Shown here piece after piece: positions 22,577-31,121 of a stretch of DNA of 35,357 bases. The DNA is taken from NCBI GenBank assembly GCA_949288145.1, contig CASEJD010000091.1, positions 1-35,357 on the forward strand, read 5' to 3'. Made by a program: the position numbers and the translations under genes. Each line of letters opens with the position of its first letter. The first letter of the stretch is position 1. Source of the stretch: an uncultured Coriobacteriia bacterium (GTDB lineage: Bacteria; Actinomycetota; Coriobacteriia; Coriobacteriales; Eggerthellaceae). The notes under the pieces were generated by a model. It was not told the origin of the DNA, did not search any database, and was given only the letters and a program-made list of their open reading frames with translations.

Positions 22577-25315
22577 ATGGCAACAGCGAGCCAGGCATCC
22601 GCGACCATGTCGCGTCGTAGCTTCGTGAAGGCGTCGGCGTTGTGTGGTGCGGTTGCCGCTTCCGGCATCGCGGCGACGGACTGCTTTGTGAAGGCTGATC
22701 CCGCCCGCGCTGCCGAGAGCAACGACGTCAAGATCGTCAAGACCTCGTGCCGTGCGTGCATCGCGGCATGCGCTGTCCTGGCGCACGTCCAGAACGGTCG
22801 CGTCATCAAGATCGAGGGCAATCCGGAGAGCCCCATGAGCATGGGCGGCGTGTGCGCCAAGGGTCTTGCCGGCATCCAGGCGCTCTACAACCCGAACCGC
22901 CTGCAGTACCCCTTGCGTCGCGTGGGCGAGCGCGGTGGCAACGACTGGGAGCGCATCTCCTGGGACGAGGCCATCACGGATATCGCGACCAAGATCAACG
23001 AGATTTCCGACAAGTACGGTTCCGAGGCCATCACGGTGTCCACGGGCGGCGGCGGCAACCCACACTTCTCTAACGTGAAGTGGTTCGGCGAGTCCATCAA
23101 CACGCCGAACGTGTGGGAGCCCGGTTGCGCCCAGTGCTATCTGCCCCGCATGGCCGCCTCGCAGCTGGTCTACGGCGCCGGCAAGCCGAACAACCTGTCC
23201 TTCGCGGACTCCAACGGTTGGGACTACTACTTCGACGACACGCCGGTGACGAGCCTGGTGCTGTGGGGCACCGACCCGTCCAACTCCTCCGTCGCGACCG
23301 GCGGTCGCGCGCTGGCGGAGCTGCGTGCTCGCGAGCAGGGCCTCAAGACGGTGGTCATCGACCCGCGCATGACCTTGGACGCGTCCAAGGCCGACGTGTG
23401 GCTGCCCATCCGCCCGGGCACCGACGCCGCGCTGCTTCTGGCATGGGAGCACTGGATTATCGAGAACGAGCGATATGACGCCGAGTTCTGCAAGACCTGG
23501 ACGAACATGCCGTACCTGATCAACCCGGAGACGCGCCTGACGCTCAAGGCGACGGAGGCTGGACTTGAAGGCACCGACAAGGACTACGTGGTGTGGGACT
23601 CCAAGACCAACCAGCCCGTCGTCGTGGACTATCCCATGAACGAAGGCGTCGACCCGGCGCTGTTCGGCACCTACGAGGTCAACGGCATGCAGTGCTCCAC
23701 CGGCGGTGAGCTGCTCAAGCGGTCCTGCGAGGAGTGGACCGTCGAGAAGGCCGCCGAGGTCTGCTGGCTGGACGCCGACCAGATCGTGAAGGCGCTCGAG
23801 ATCTACACCGACCCCGAGGGTCAGTCCGGCATCATGCAGGGTGTGCCGATCGACCAGTACCCGCAGTCCCAGCAGTGCGCGCTGGCTGCCCTTGCCCTGG
23901 AATTCCTCATGGGCAACGTCGAGAAGCCCGGCACCATGCTGCAGAACTTCAAGGGCTGCCCCGTCAAGGACCAGCTGGGCAACACCCCGCGCCTGCTGTC
24001 CAAGGAGAAGGTCATGAAGCGCGCGGGCTACATCGAGCACAAGGGCCTCATGGACTGGGATATGTGCTTCATTCCCGACGTCATGACCATGATGAAGGAC
24101 GGCGACCCGTACCAGATTCACATGTGGTTCGACCGTTCCGGCAATAAGCACGCGGTGCTCGGCAACTCCCTGCAGCTTGACGAGGTCACGCCGAACGTCG
24201 ACTGCATCGTCCACATCTACATGTACCCGACGGCCTTCACCCGCATGTACGCCGACTACGCGCTGCCGTGCACGGAGTGGCTGGAGACGAACCTGCCCAT
24301 CCCGCAGCTCAACACTGTTGTCGTCCGCCAGGCGGTCACTCACCTGTTCGAGACGGTGGAAGAGGGCATCATCTGGACGAACATCGTCCAGAAGTGCGCT
24401 GAGCTGGGCAACGAGGCCGCTGCCCGCGCCTTCGACCCGGAGGCTACCTTCGGCCACGTGCTCTACAAGAACGAGTACGAGAAGCAGAAGCAGCACATGG
24501 GCACGTCTGGCATCACCTGGGACGAGCTGTGCGAGAAGGGCGTCATGGAGTGGTGCTCCGTCGACGAGTACCGCACCTACGAGGTCTACAAGAAGATTGA
24601 CGAGAAGACCGGCAAGCCGAAGGGCTTCGGCACGCCGTCCAAGAAGCTCGAGATCTACGCCGAGTCCAACACCATCCTGGGCCGTACGGGCTATCCGTGG
24701 GCGAAGTGCGCCGAAGAGGAGCACTTCGAGGTTCCGCCCGCCAGCGCCGATTACGAGCCGCTCTGCTACTACGTGGAGCCGGCGGAGTCCCCGGTCGAGG
24801 GCGCCGAGGGCTACGACCCCGACTTCCCGCTCGTCATCACGAACGGCCGCCTGCCCATGTACCACCATGGCACGCTGCGCAACGTCCCATGGCTGCGCGA
24901 GATCTATCCCGTGCCCGAGCTATGGATTAACCCCGCGGATGCCGAGAAGTACGGCATCGAGGACGGCACGTGGACGTGGATCGAGTCCCGCCGCGCTAAG
25001 ACGCGCGGCCTGGCGAAGGTCACGACGGCCATCCCGAAGGGCGTGCTGTACCAGGAGCGCTTCTGGAATCCAGAGTTCCTGAACAGCGACGACCCGAAGC
25101 TCGCCTACACGGCCATGAACTACAACGTCCTGAGCAAGACCGACGCCCCGTACAACCCGGAGTATGGCACCTACACACTCCGCGGTTTCACGGTCAAGGT
25201 CTACCCGTGCCCCGAAGGCGCGCCGGAAGGTACCTGGATGAAGCCCGAGGACTTCACTCCGTGGCTGCCGACGCCCTCCGATCCTACCGAGGAGGTGTTC
25301 GATTATGGCGCGTAA
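22577..25315 (+). CDS. Tat-exported molybdopterin oxidoreductase catalytic subunit (DMSO reductase family)
   Basis: 912 residues. The N-terminus carries a Tat signal (SRRSFVKASALCG, Arg13-Arg14), so the enzyme folds with its cofactor and is exported. A 4Fe-4S site follows: Cys58, Cys61, Cys65 and Cys93. The rest matches bis-MGD enzymes: EGNPESPMSMGGVCAKG, WERISWDEAI, LVLWGTDPSNSS, KTVVIDPRMTLDASKADVWL and the C-terminal dinucleotide domain (PLVITNGRLPMYHHGTLRN). By position relative to LVLWGTDP, Cys187 in GCAQCYLPRM is the best candidate Mo ligand (inference). The enzyme is closest in type to orphan Eggerthellaceae reductases; the substrate cannot be told. ATG 22577 has the strong site AAGGAGGGAG. 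The next gene overlaps by 11 bases. Confidence 0.92.
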   Translation: MATASQASATMSRRSFVKASALCGAVAASGIAATDCFVKADPARAAESNDVKIVKTSCRACIAACAVLAHVQNGRVIKIEGNPESPMSMGGVCAKGLAGIQALYNPNRLQYPLRRVGERGGNDWERISWDEAITDIATKINEISDKYGSEAITVSTGGGGNPHFSNVKWFGESINTPNVWEPGCAQCYLPRMAASQLVYGAGKPNNLSFADSNGWDYYFDDTPVTSLVLWGTDPSNSSVATGGRALAELRAREQGLKTVVIDPRMTLDASKADVWLPIRPGTDAALLLAWEHWIIENERYDAEFCKTWTNMPYLINPETRLTLKATEAGLEGTDKDYVVWDSKTNQPVVVDYPMNEGVDPALFGTYEVNGMQCSTGGELLKRSCEEWTVEKAAEVCWLDADQIVKALEIYTDPEGQSGIMQGVPIDQYPQSQQCALAALALEFLMGNVEKPGTMLQNFKGCPVKDQLGNTPRLLSKEKVMKRAGYIEHKGLMDWDMCFIPDVMTMMKDGDPYQIHMWFDRSGNKHAVLGNSLQLDEVTPNVDCIVHIYMYPTAFTRMYADYALPCTEWLETNLPIPQLNTVVVRQAVTHLFETVEEGIIWTNIVQKCAELGNEAAARAFDPEATFGHVLYKNEYEKQKQHMGTSGITWDELCEKGVMEWCSVDEYRTYEVYKKIDEKTGKPKGFGTPSKKLEIYAESNTILGRTGYPWAKCAEEEHFEVPPASADYEPLCYYVEPAESPVEGAEGYDPDFPLVITNGRLPMYHHGTLRNVPWLREIYPVPELWINPADAEKYGIEDGTWTWIESRRAKTRGLAKVTTAIPKGVLYQERFWNPEFLNSDDPKLAYTAMNYNVLSKTDAPYNPEYGTYTLRGFTVKVYPCPEGAPEGTWMKPEDFTPWLPTPSDPTEEVFDYGA

Positions 25316-25889
25316 TTGCATCGTCGTGAACCTCGACCGCTGCACTGGCTGCTACGGCTGCGAGGTCGCCTGCAAGATGGAGAACGACATCGCGCTGGGT
25401 GAGTACTGGAACAAGGTCGTCGAGGTCGGTCCGTTCGGCGACTACCCGGACATCACGCGCTACAAGGTGCCGTCCATGTGCCAGCAGTGCGAGGACGCCC
25501 CGTGCGTCCACGTGTGCCCGACCGGCGCGAGCTACCGCGATCCCGAGACCAACATCGTGCTCGTCGACCGCGAGAAGTGCATCGGCTGCAAGTACTGCAT
25601 GATGGCGTGCCCGTACGGCGTCCGCAACTGGAACGCCGAGACCAAGACGGTCGAGAAGTGCACCCTGTGCGGCCACCTGACTGCGCAGGGCGAGCTGCCC
25701 GCGTGCGTGAAGAGCTGCGCCGCCGGCGCGCGTTTCTACGGCGACTTGGACGACCCGGATTCCGACGTGTCCAAGGAGCTCGCACGCTACGACGCTGACG
25801 CGATCCACACGCTCGAGGACGTGGGGAACCATCCGGCGACCCATTACATCTGGTCCCCGAAGCATGGCGAATGGAAGGAGCGCATCTAA
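25305..25889 (+). CDS. Four-cluster ferredoxin subunit (DmsB-like)
   Basis: 194 residues. Sixteen cysteines in four groups should bind four 4Fe-4S clusters: 13/16/19/23, 59/62/67/71, 92/95/98/102 and 119/122/134/138. The motifs CTGCYGCEVAC, CQQCEDAPCVHVCP and CIGCKYCMMACP are those of the DmsB/PsrB/NrfC group, which relay electrons from the membrane subunit to the molybdenum subunit. It has no signal peptide, so it should cross the membrane with the catalytic subunit's Tat signal. It overlaps the catalytic gene by 11 bases, with GAGGAGGT inside that gene's end, and abuts the anchor gene. Confidence 0.95.
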   Translation: MARNCIVVNLDRCTGCYGCEVACKMENDIALGEYWNKVVEVGPFGDYPDITRYKVPSMCQQCEDAPCVHVCPTGASYRDPETNIVLVDREKCIGCKYCMMACPYGVRNWNAETKTVEKCTLCGHLTAQGELPACVKSCAAGARFYGDLDDPDSDVSKELARYDADAIHTLEDVGNHPATHYIWSPKHGEWKERI

Positions 25890-26702
25890 ATGGAGATCCA
25901 ATGGTCACTCGTTCTGTTCACGGTGCTCTCCGGTGCCGGTGCGTGGCTGTTTGCCAGTGCCGCCATCGATGAGTTCAAGGGCACGACGAAAAAGACGGCG
26001 TTCCCTGCCGCTATCCTGGCGGTGGTCCTGCTGGCTGTCGGCGGCATCTGCTCTGTGACGCACCTTTCGCACCCTGAGCGCATGCTGGCCGCCCTCGGCC
26101 ATCCCACCGCGGGCATCTTCCTGGAAGCGCTGCTCCTGGGCATCCTGGCCGTCGTCGCGATCGTCTACGCGATCTTGGTGAAGCGCGAGGCGTCCGCTGG
26201 AGCCCGCAAGATCTTCGCGGCTCTTGGCATCATCGCTGCCATCGCGCTGACCTTCGCCTGCGGTGCGTCCTACATGATGTCCTCCCACGCCATGTGGAAC
26301 ACCATCACGCTTCCGCTCGCGTACCTGGGCACTGCCGCTGCCAGCGGTACGGCGCTCTACCTGGTGCTGTGCGCTGCTCTGAAGGAGAGCGACGAGGCGG
26401 TCTCCTTCGCGGGCCTGCTTGCCACTGCGGGCGGCGTGCTCGCCCTGGTGCTCGGCATCGTCTACGGCGTTGCTGGCAACGTCGCCTTCGGCGACCAGGC
26501 GGCTATCTTCTGGCTGGCGGTCGTTGTCTGCGGCGGCGTCGCGCCGATCGTGTTCGGTTACCTGGCGAGCAGGAAGCCCGCTTCCGGCCTGACCTACGGC
26601 GCCATTGCCGTGGTGGGCGCCCTTATCGGGTCAATCGGCCTGCGCTGCGTCATGTGGCTTGCCGGCTCGGCCCTGATGTCCCTGTTCGGGGTTGTCCTCT
26701 AA
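25890..26702 (+). CDS. Membrane anchor subunit (DmsC-like)
   Basis: 270 residues with about eight hydrophobic helices, the size and pattern of DmsC-type anchors. These oxidise menaquinol and pass electrons to the iron-sulfur subunit. The N-terminus (MEIQWSLVLFTVLSGAGAWL) and the HLSHPERMLAALGHPTAGIF segment after helix 2 are characteristic. It starts on the base after the ferredoxin stop codon, so the three structural subunits are translated as a coupled set. It is followed by a 200-base gap with three stem-loops before the chaperone gene. Confidence 0.88.
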   Translation: MEIQWSLVLFTVLSGAGAWLFASAAIDEFKGTTKKTAFPAAILAVVLLAVGGICSVTHLSHPERMLAALGHPTAGIFLEALLLGILAVVAIVYAILVKREASAGARKIFAALGIIAAIALTFACGASYMMSSHAMWNTITLPLAYLGTAAASGTALYLVLCAALKESDEAVSFAGLLATAGGVLALVLGIVYGVAGNVAFGDQAAIFWLAVVVCGGVAPIVFGYLASRKPASGLTYGAIAVVGALIGSIGLRCVMWLAGSALMSLFGVVL

Positions 26703-26723
26703 GGAGTCCCGAGGCATGTTTGT

Positions 26724-26869
26724 CTGCCGGCCTGCGAATGCGGGCCGGCAGCCCTTCGGACGACCGCTCGGCGAAGCGCCATGCACCCCCCCTCGCACGG
26801 CGCTTCGCCGGTCGATCGGCCGGCCTTGTGTACTCCACCCCTCTGATCCCTCCCAAGGCCGGCTCGACC
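26724..26869 (+). repeat. Three consecutive stem-loops between anchor and chaperone genes
   Basis: Stem 1: 26724-26735 with 26740-26751 (one or two G-T pairs, GAAT loop). Stem 2: 26769-26780 with 26799-26810, perfect 12 bp, 18-base loop containing C7, extendable by 26761-26764 with 26811-26814. Stem 3: 26819-26828 with 26854-26863, perfect 10 bp, extendable by 26810-26815 with 26864-26869. The outer parts of stems 2 and 3 compete for 26810-26815. None has a T run, so they look like RNA processing, stability or attenuation elements inside the operon. Confidence 0.65.
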
Positions 26870-26902
26870 GTTCCAAGCCTGACGAAGCAAGGAGACCATC
26901 AC

Positions 26903-27583
26903 ATGGACGAAGCAATGAAAAAGGAAGTGCGCGAATCGAGCGAAGCGCGCGCCACGTTCTATCGCTTCCTGGCAAGTGTCTATTTCACGGAATTGACCGT
27001 CGAGCAGATTGAAACGCTGGCGACACAAGAGTTCCCGCAGGACGACTCCGAGATTGCGCAGGGGTACGCAACCATCAAAGAATACCTGCGGCATCGTGAC
27101 GCGGGCACGCGACAGGAGCTGGCGGTCGACTACGCCCACACGTTCCTGAGCGCGGGCATGTACGACACGGTTATGGCGCCGCCGTACGAGTCGGTCTTCA
27201 CGAGCGAGCAGCACCTGCTCATGCAGGAGGCGCGCGACGGCGCGGTCGCGTTCTACCGTGCTGAAGGGATCGACCTTCCTGCCGACAACACCACGCCTGA
27301 GGATCACGTGTCGTTCGAGATGCAGTTCATGGCTCGCTTGATCGACCGCGCGGTCGAGGCAATCGACGAAGGTGACGACGCGGAGTTCGCTCGTCTGGTC
27401 GGTGTGCAGGACCGCTTCCTCGCGGAGCATCTGGAGAACTGGATTCCCGCGTTCACGCGGGCAATCGACGAGCATGCCCGCACTGATTTCTATCGCGGTG
27501 TGGCGAGCTTGACGCGCGGTTTCTTGACGCTTGACCGCGAGGTCGTGGACGACTTGGCGGCGTACGTGTCGGAGCAAGCGTAA
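26903..27583 (+). CDS. TorD/DmsD-like chaperone for the molybdenum enzyme
   Basis: 226 residues, all-helical, of the TorD family of redox-enzyme maturation proteins. These bind the Tat signal and apoenzyme of their partner until the molybdopterin cofactor is inserted. Recognisable parts are ARATFYRFLASVYF near the N-terminus, the APPYESVF segment (92-99), and the conserved PEDHVSFEMQFMARL (132-146), then FLAEHLENWIPAFTRAI. The partner is almost certainly the catalytic subunit encoded at 22577. ATG 26903 follows AAGGAGA; any longer in-frame start would run through the stem-loop region and the anchor gene. Confidence 0.88.
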   Translation: MDEAMKKEVRESSEARATFYRFLASVYFTELTVEQIETLATQEFPQDDSEIAQGYATIKEYLRHRDAGTRQELAVDYAHTFLSAGMYDTVMAPPYESVFTSEQHLLMQEARDGAVAFYRAEGIDLPADNTTPEDHVSFEMQFMARLIDRAVEAIDEGDDAEFARLVGVQDRFLAEHLENWIPAFTRAIDEHARTDFYRGVASLTRGFLTLDREVVDDLAAYVSEQA

Positions 27584-27666
27584 GCGGAATCGTGCGAGCG
27601 GGCGGCCGCCGTCATGGCGCGTCGGTGCTCAACAGGTGGTGTCCTGATCGCGGGGAGAGGAGAGGC

Positions 27667-28293
27667 ATGGCTGACTTGACGCGCAGGACGTTCATTGGCG
27701 CGTGCGCGAGCGTCGTCGCGTGCGCTGGAATCGGCGGGGGAGTTCGCGTTCTCGGCTCCTCCGACGAACTGTTGCGCCCGCCAGGCGCTCAGGACGAGGC
27801 GCACCTGCTAGGCGCCTGCGTGCGTTGCGATCGGTGTCGCTCCGTGTGCCCGACCGGCGTGATCGCCGTCGGACACGTCGAGGACGGGCTGGTGAACGCG
27901 CGTACGCCCATCCTCGACTTCCACAAAGGCTACTGCGATTTCTGCGACAAGTGCGCGGAAGTCTGTATGACAGGCGCCATTCGCCCATTCGACGAGACGC
28001 GCGAGAAGATTGGCGTCGCGGTCGTCATCGAGGACCGATGCGTCGCGTACTACGGCGGGTGCGACCGGTGCGCCGAGGTCTGCCCGTACGAGGCAATCTC
28101 GCTTGACGGGGCGGGCCATCCTCAGGTCAATGCTGACGCGTGCAATGGGTGCGGCCTGTGCGTCGACGAATGCCCGGCGCTCGTGTACCGCTCGTTCGTC
28201 GGCGGCGTGCACCGCGGCATCGAGGTCGTGGCTCCCGCGGTGTACGACCGCCTCTCCCGCACGACGGTCTCGACCGAAAGCGAGTTGATGTGA
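27667..28293 (+). CDS. NapG-like Tat-exported ferredoxin
   Basis: 208 residues. A Tat signal begins at LTRRTFIGACAS (Arg6-Arg7). Four 4Fe-4S groups are visible: Cys51/54/57/61, 90/93/96/100, 125/132/135/139 and 159/162/165/169; the third has a longer first spacer (RCVAYYGGCDRCAEVCP), a feature of NapG/MauM ferredoxins. With NapH, NapG passes quinol electrons to a soluble exported reductase. There is no nitrate reductase here, so the pair should serve the molybdenum enzyme upstream or another one. ATG 27667 follows GGAGAGGAGAGG. The napH-like gene starts one base after the stop. Confidence 0.88.
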   Translation: MADLTRRTFIGACASVVACAGIGGGVRVLGSSDELLRPPGAQDEAHLLGACVRCDRCRSVCPTGVIAVGHVEDGLVNARTPILDFHKGYCDFCDKCAEVCMTGAIRPFDETREKIGVAVVIEDRCVAYYGGCDRCAEVCPYEAISLDGAGHPQVNADACNGCGLCVDECPALVYRSFVGGVHRGIEVVAPAVYDRLSRTTVSTESELM

Positions 28294-28294
28294 C

Positions 28295-29290
28295 ATGAAA
28301 AAGCCGTCGTCTATGCTGCTTCGCACGTTGAGCGCGGTCGCGGCCATCGCACTCGTGTGCCTGGGGCTGGCCATCCATACCGGCTTCGGCACCCCGTCCT
28401 CGTGGGGTATCGCCGACATCGCTGCGCTCTGCCCGCTCGGCGCCATCGAGGCGGCCATCGCATCGCGCACGGTCGTCCCGCCCATGCTGCTGGGCGCTGT
28501 CATCGTCGTTGTCCTCACCATCGTGTTCGGACGCGCGTTCTGCGCGTGGGGTTGCCCCATCCCGCTGCTTCGCCGCGTCCTGGGCTTGAAGTCTCCGCAG
28601 GAGAAGCGAGCGGAGCGGGAGCGCAAGCTGGGCAAGCGCGCGGCGCACGCCGAGGGCGAAGAGCGCGAGAAGGCGCTCAAGGAGCTTGAAGAGGTGGCAG
28701 CCGAGGAGGCCGAAGCCCGCCTGCATCCGGGTGAGATGGTCGAGCAGGGCCCGCTGGGAATCCCGCGCAAGCTACGCGGCGGAATCCACGATTCCCGCAA
28801 CTGGGTTCTGGGCGGTACGATTCTTTCGACTGCGCTGTTCGGCTTCCCGGTCTTCTGCCTGATCTGCCCGGTTGGCCTCACGTTCGGTACGATTATCGTG
28901 CTCTGGAGGCTGTTTCAGTTCAATGAGGCGACGCTGTCTTTGGTCGTGTTCCCGGCGTTGCTGCTGCTGGAGATCGTCGTGCTGCGCAAGTGGTGCCACC
29001 GGTTCTGCCCGCTCGGCGCGCTGTTCTCGTTGATCGCACGCCTGAACCGAACGTTCCGTCCGCGCGTCGACGCAACGACGTGTCTGCGCGAGAACGGCGA
29101 GGCGTGCCACAAGTGCGCGGAGGTGTGCGAAGAGGGCATCGACCTCCACGACGGGACGGTTTCCGCGCCGCTGTTCGAATGCACGAAATGCCGCGTGTGC
29201 GCGGACAGGTGCCCGGCGCACGCTATCAGCTTCCCGTTGTTGAACGGTGGCTTTCACACTCGGGAGTCTGAAGAAAAACAGGTAAAGTAG
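28295..29290 (+). CDS. NapH-like quinol-oxidising iron-sulfur membrane protein
   Basis: 331 residues. Hydrophobic helices carry the paired Cys motifs of the NapH/NosR/RnfC-neighbour family: FCAWGCPIP (about 82-90), FCLICPVG and HRFCPLGAL. A C-terminal ferredoxin-like part has CLRENGEACHKCAEVC and CTKCRVCADRCP for two clusters. Between the first Cys motif and the next helix is a 65-residue charged segment (EKRAERERKLGKRAAHAEGE and onward) likely to be a cytoplasmic coiled coil; E. coli NapH has only a short loop there. Together with the NapG-like protein it should oxidise menaquinol and feed the exported reductase. ATG follows the previous stop by one base. Confidence 0.88.
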   Translation: MKKPSSMLLRTLSAVAAIALVCLGLAIHTGFGTPSSWGIADIAALCPLGAIEAAIASRTVVPPMLLGAVIVVVLTIVFGRAFCAWGCPIPLLRRVLGLKSPQEKRAERERKLGKRAAHAEGEEREKALKELEEVAAEEAEARLHPGEMVEQGPLGIPRKLRGGIHDSRNWVLGGTILSTALFGFPVFCLICPVGLTFGTIIVLWRLFQFNEATLSLVVFPALLLLEIVVLRKWCHRFCPLGALFSLIARLNRTFRPRVDATTCLRENGEACHKCAEVCEEGIDLHDGTVSAPLFECTKCRVCADRCPAHAISFPLLNGGFHTRESEEKQVK

Positions 29291-29358
29291 CAGAAGGGGG
29301 ACACTGCGAAGTGGGGAAGGCCGCGCCGGAGACGTGCGCGCCCTTCCGAGGAGGGGCC

Positions 29359-30990
29359 ATGGACGCAAGACGAAACGAATCAAGCACGCTTTCTCGATTG
29401 TCCGAGGAGAAGACGGTCGCCGCTGCGAGCACGGAGGGGAAGCGCCCGTGGCTTTCGATGTCGACGCTGTTCGCGGACATCGACGAGCAGTGGCCGAGCC
29501 TGAAATTCCTCGGTTTCGGGTGCTATTACGCGTGGATTTGGCTGTGTTACGACAGTGGGGTCCTTGTGCCCGATTGGATGCAGAACCAGGCCGCGTACAG
29601 CGTGTTCGACATGTACCTGCTCTCGACGACGGCACTTGCGGTCGTTCTCATCGCCTCGTCGTTGTTCGCTTCTAAGGTCGAGGCGGTCTTGCGCTACTCC
29701 TCTATCGTGTTCGCTGCGGGAGTGCTCGCCACCGTGAGCACGGTGGGCGTGGTCTTCAGCGGGGGAGGCCCTGCCTTCACGGTCTTCTCGGCCCTGACGG
29801 GCGTTGGGACGGCGTGGATCGCGCTGCGCCTTGGCGTGGTGTACGGCACGGTGCCGGCGCGCCAGGCGCTCATGTACACTGCGGCGTCGTTCGTGTTCGC
29901 CGGCATGCTGTACTTCGTTGCCGTGGGCTTGCCCGGGTTTGCGGGCATCCTCTTCGCGGCGTTCTTGCCGACAATGGCGGCGTTGTGCTCCATCGCCACG
30001 CTCGCGCGCACGGATTCTGCGCGGTCTGACCGTCGTCCGACCAGGTCGCTGCCGCACGGGTTCTTCGCTCGCTTCGTGCTGGCGGTTGCGGCGTTCGCCG
30101 TGGTCGTGGGCGTGACGCGCGGCTACTCGACGCTGTCGAGCGGTGTTGACGTCCTGAGCGCGAAAGGCGTGATCATCGTGGCGGCGACAGCATGCATTGC
30201 CGCCATCCTCTTCCTGGTCGCCGGCATGCTCATGCGCGATTTCGACGTGTCGAAGCTGTACTATCCGGCGACGATTCTGGTTTCAGGTGGTGTGCTGGTC
30301 ACGCCGGTCGTCTCGTCCGCCACGGGCGGGGCGAGCGCAGGGGCGTTCGAGGGACAGGTCATTGGCGTGGCGTACGCGCTGTTCGTCATGGTCATCTGGT
30401 GCCTGTGCGCGCACGTGTCCTACATGGCCGACCTGTCGCCCGTGCGCGTGTTCGGTTGGGGCCGCGGCGCCTCCGCTGCCGGCACGACACTGGGGTGGGT
30501 GCTGGGCTCGATGCTGCTCGAGCGGACGGGCGACAACCCGACGGTCATCGTCGCGGTCTCGATCGTGATGGTGTTCGTCCTGCTCATTGTGGTCATGCTC
30601 GTGTTCAACGACCGTGCGATCGGTCGCGTGCTGCGCCAGGCGAACGGCCTCGAGCGAGCCGAGGCGGACGCGTTCGGCAATATTTTCCCAGATGGCATGG
30701 TCGAAGGCGCCGGTGTTCCTGACGAGGGCGACGGCGCATCGCGGCCGCAGGGCGCCTGGACGCGCGCGTGCAACCTCATCGCCGACGACGGTGGGCTCTC
30801 CGCGCGCGAGCGGGATGTCCTGTTCCTGCTGGCGAAGGGCCGTTCGATTGAGTACGTGCACGAGGAGCTGGGCATCTCCGTCAACACCGCGAAGACCCAT
30901 ATCAAGAACGTGTACGCGAAGCTCGGCGTGCACACGCGCCAGGAGCTCCTGGACATGGTCGAGCACGCCGTCGATGAGCAACGACGGTAA
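29359..30990 (+). CDS. Membrane-embedded LuxR-type transcriptional regulator
   Basis: 543 residues. The first 430 or so hold about a dozen hydrophobic helices in a transporter-like arrangement, and the C-terminus is a LuxR DNA-binding domain (480-535): LSARERDVLFLLAKGRSIEY, then ISVNTAKTHIKNVYAKLG. This architecture is expanded in Eggerthellaceae, where such genes sit beside respiratory reductase operons and some have been shown to control them in response to the reductase's substrate. By position it is the likely regulator of the operon at 22577-29290 (inference). ATG 29359 follows GAGGAGGGG; an in-frame GTG at 29311 has a poorer site. It is 68 bases after the napH-like gene with no terminator between, so it may be on the same transcript. 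Confidence 0.92.
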   Translation: MDARRNESSTLSRLSEEKTVAAASTEGKRPWLSMSTLFADIDEQWPSLKFLGFGCYYAWIWLCYDSGVLVPDWMQNQAAYSVFDMYLLSTTALAVVLIASSLFASKVEAVLRYSSIVFAAGVLATVSTVGVVFSGGGPAFTVFSALTGVGTAWIALRLGVVYGTVPARQALMYTAASFVFAGMLYFVAVGLPGFAGILFAAFLPTMAALCSIATLARTDSARSDRRPTRSLPHGFFARFVLAVAAFAVVVGVTRGYSTLSSGVDVLSAKGVIIVAATACIAAILFLVAGMLMRDFDVSKLYYPATILVSGGVLVTPVVSSATGGASAGAFEGQVIGVAYALFVMVIWCLCAHVSYMADLSPVRVFGWGRGASAAGTTLGWVLGSMLLERTGDNPTVIVAVSIVMVFVLLIVVMLVFNDRAIGRVLRQANGLERAEADAFGNIFPDGMVEGAGVPDEGDGASRPQGAWTRACNLIADDGGLSARERDVLFLLAKGRSIEYVHEELGISVNTAKTHIKNVYAKLGVHTRQELLDMVEHAVDEQRR

Positions 30991-31054
30991 GCGGCGCAGC
31001 TTGGGCCGTCGTGCGCGCCCGTTCTATGCGCTTGCACCTCTGTTTTCGGCAGGC

Positions 31055-31101
31055 TATGCGCATATGGAAAATTACCCGCGTGCAACACCCTCTGTTATAG
31101 T
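31055..31101 (+). promoter_or_regulatory. feoA: feoAB promoter region with a palindrome
   Basis: A good -10 element, TATAGT (31096-31101, context TGTTATAGTGTT), lies 110 bases before feoA. The perfect 10-bp palindrome TATGCGCATA at 31055-31064 is about 32 bases upstream of it and could be an operator. No sequence resembling a Fur or DtxR/IdeR box is evident. Confidence 0.45.
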
Positions 31102-31121
31102 GTTCAGCCGAAATAAGGAAG

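Noticed and set aside
22577-22770. Acetylene hydratase-type enzyme
   Set aside because: The Asp directly after the second cluster Cys, needed in acetylene hydratase, is Ile62 here, and a Tat signal plus electron-transfer partners point to a respiratory reductase.
22343-24868. 841-residue open frame on the - strand
   Set aside because: It is opposite the molybdenum catalytic subunit, whose motifs are unmistakable.
31066-31120. Fur or DtxR/IdeR box before feoAB
   Set aside because: No stretch matches either consensus well enough by eye; only the unrelated palindrome TATGCGCATA stands out.
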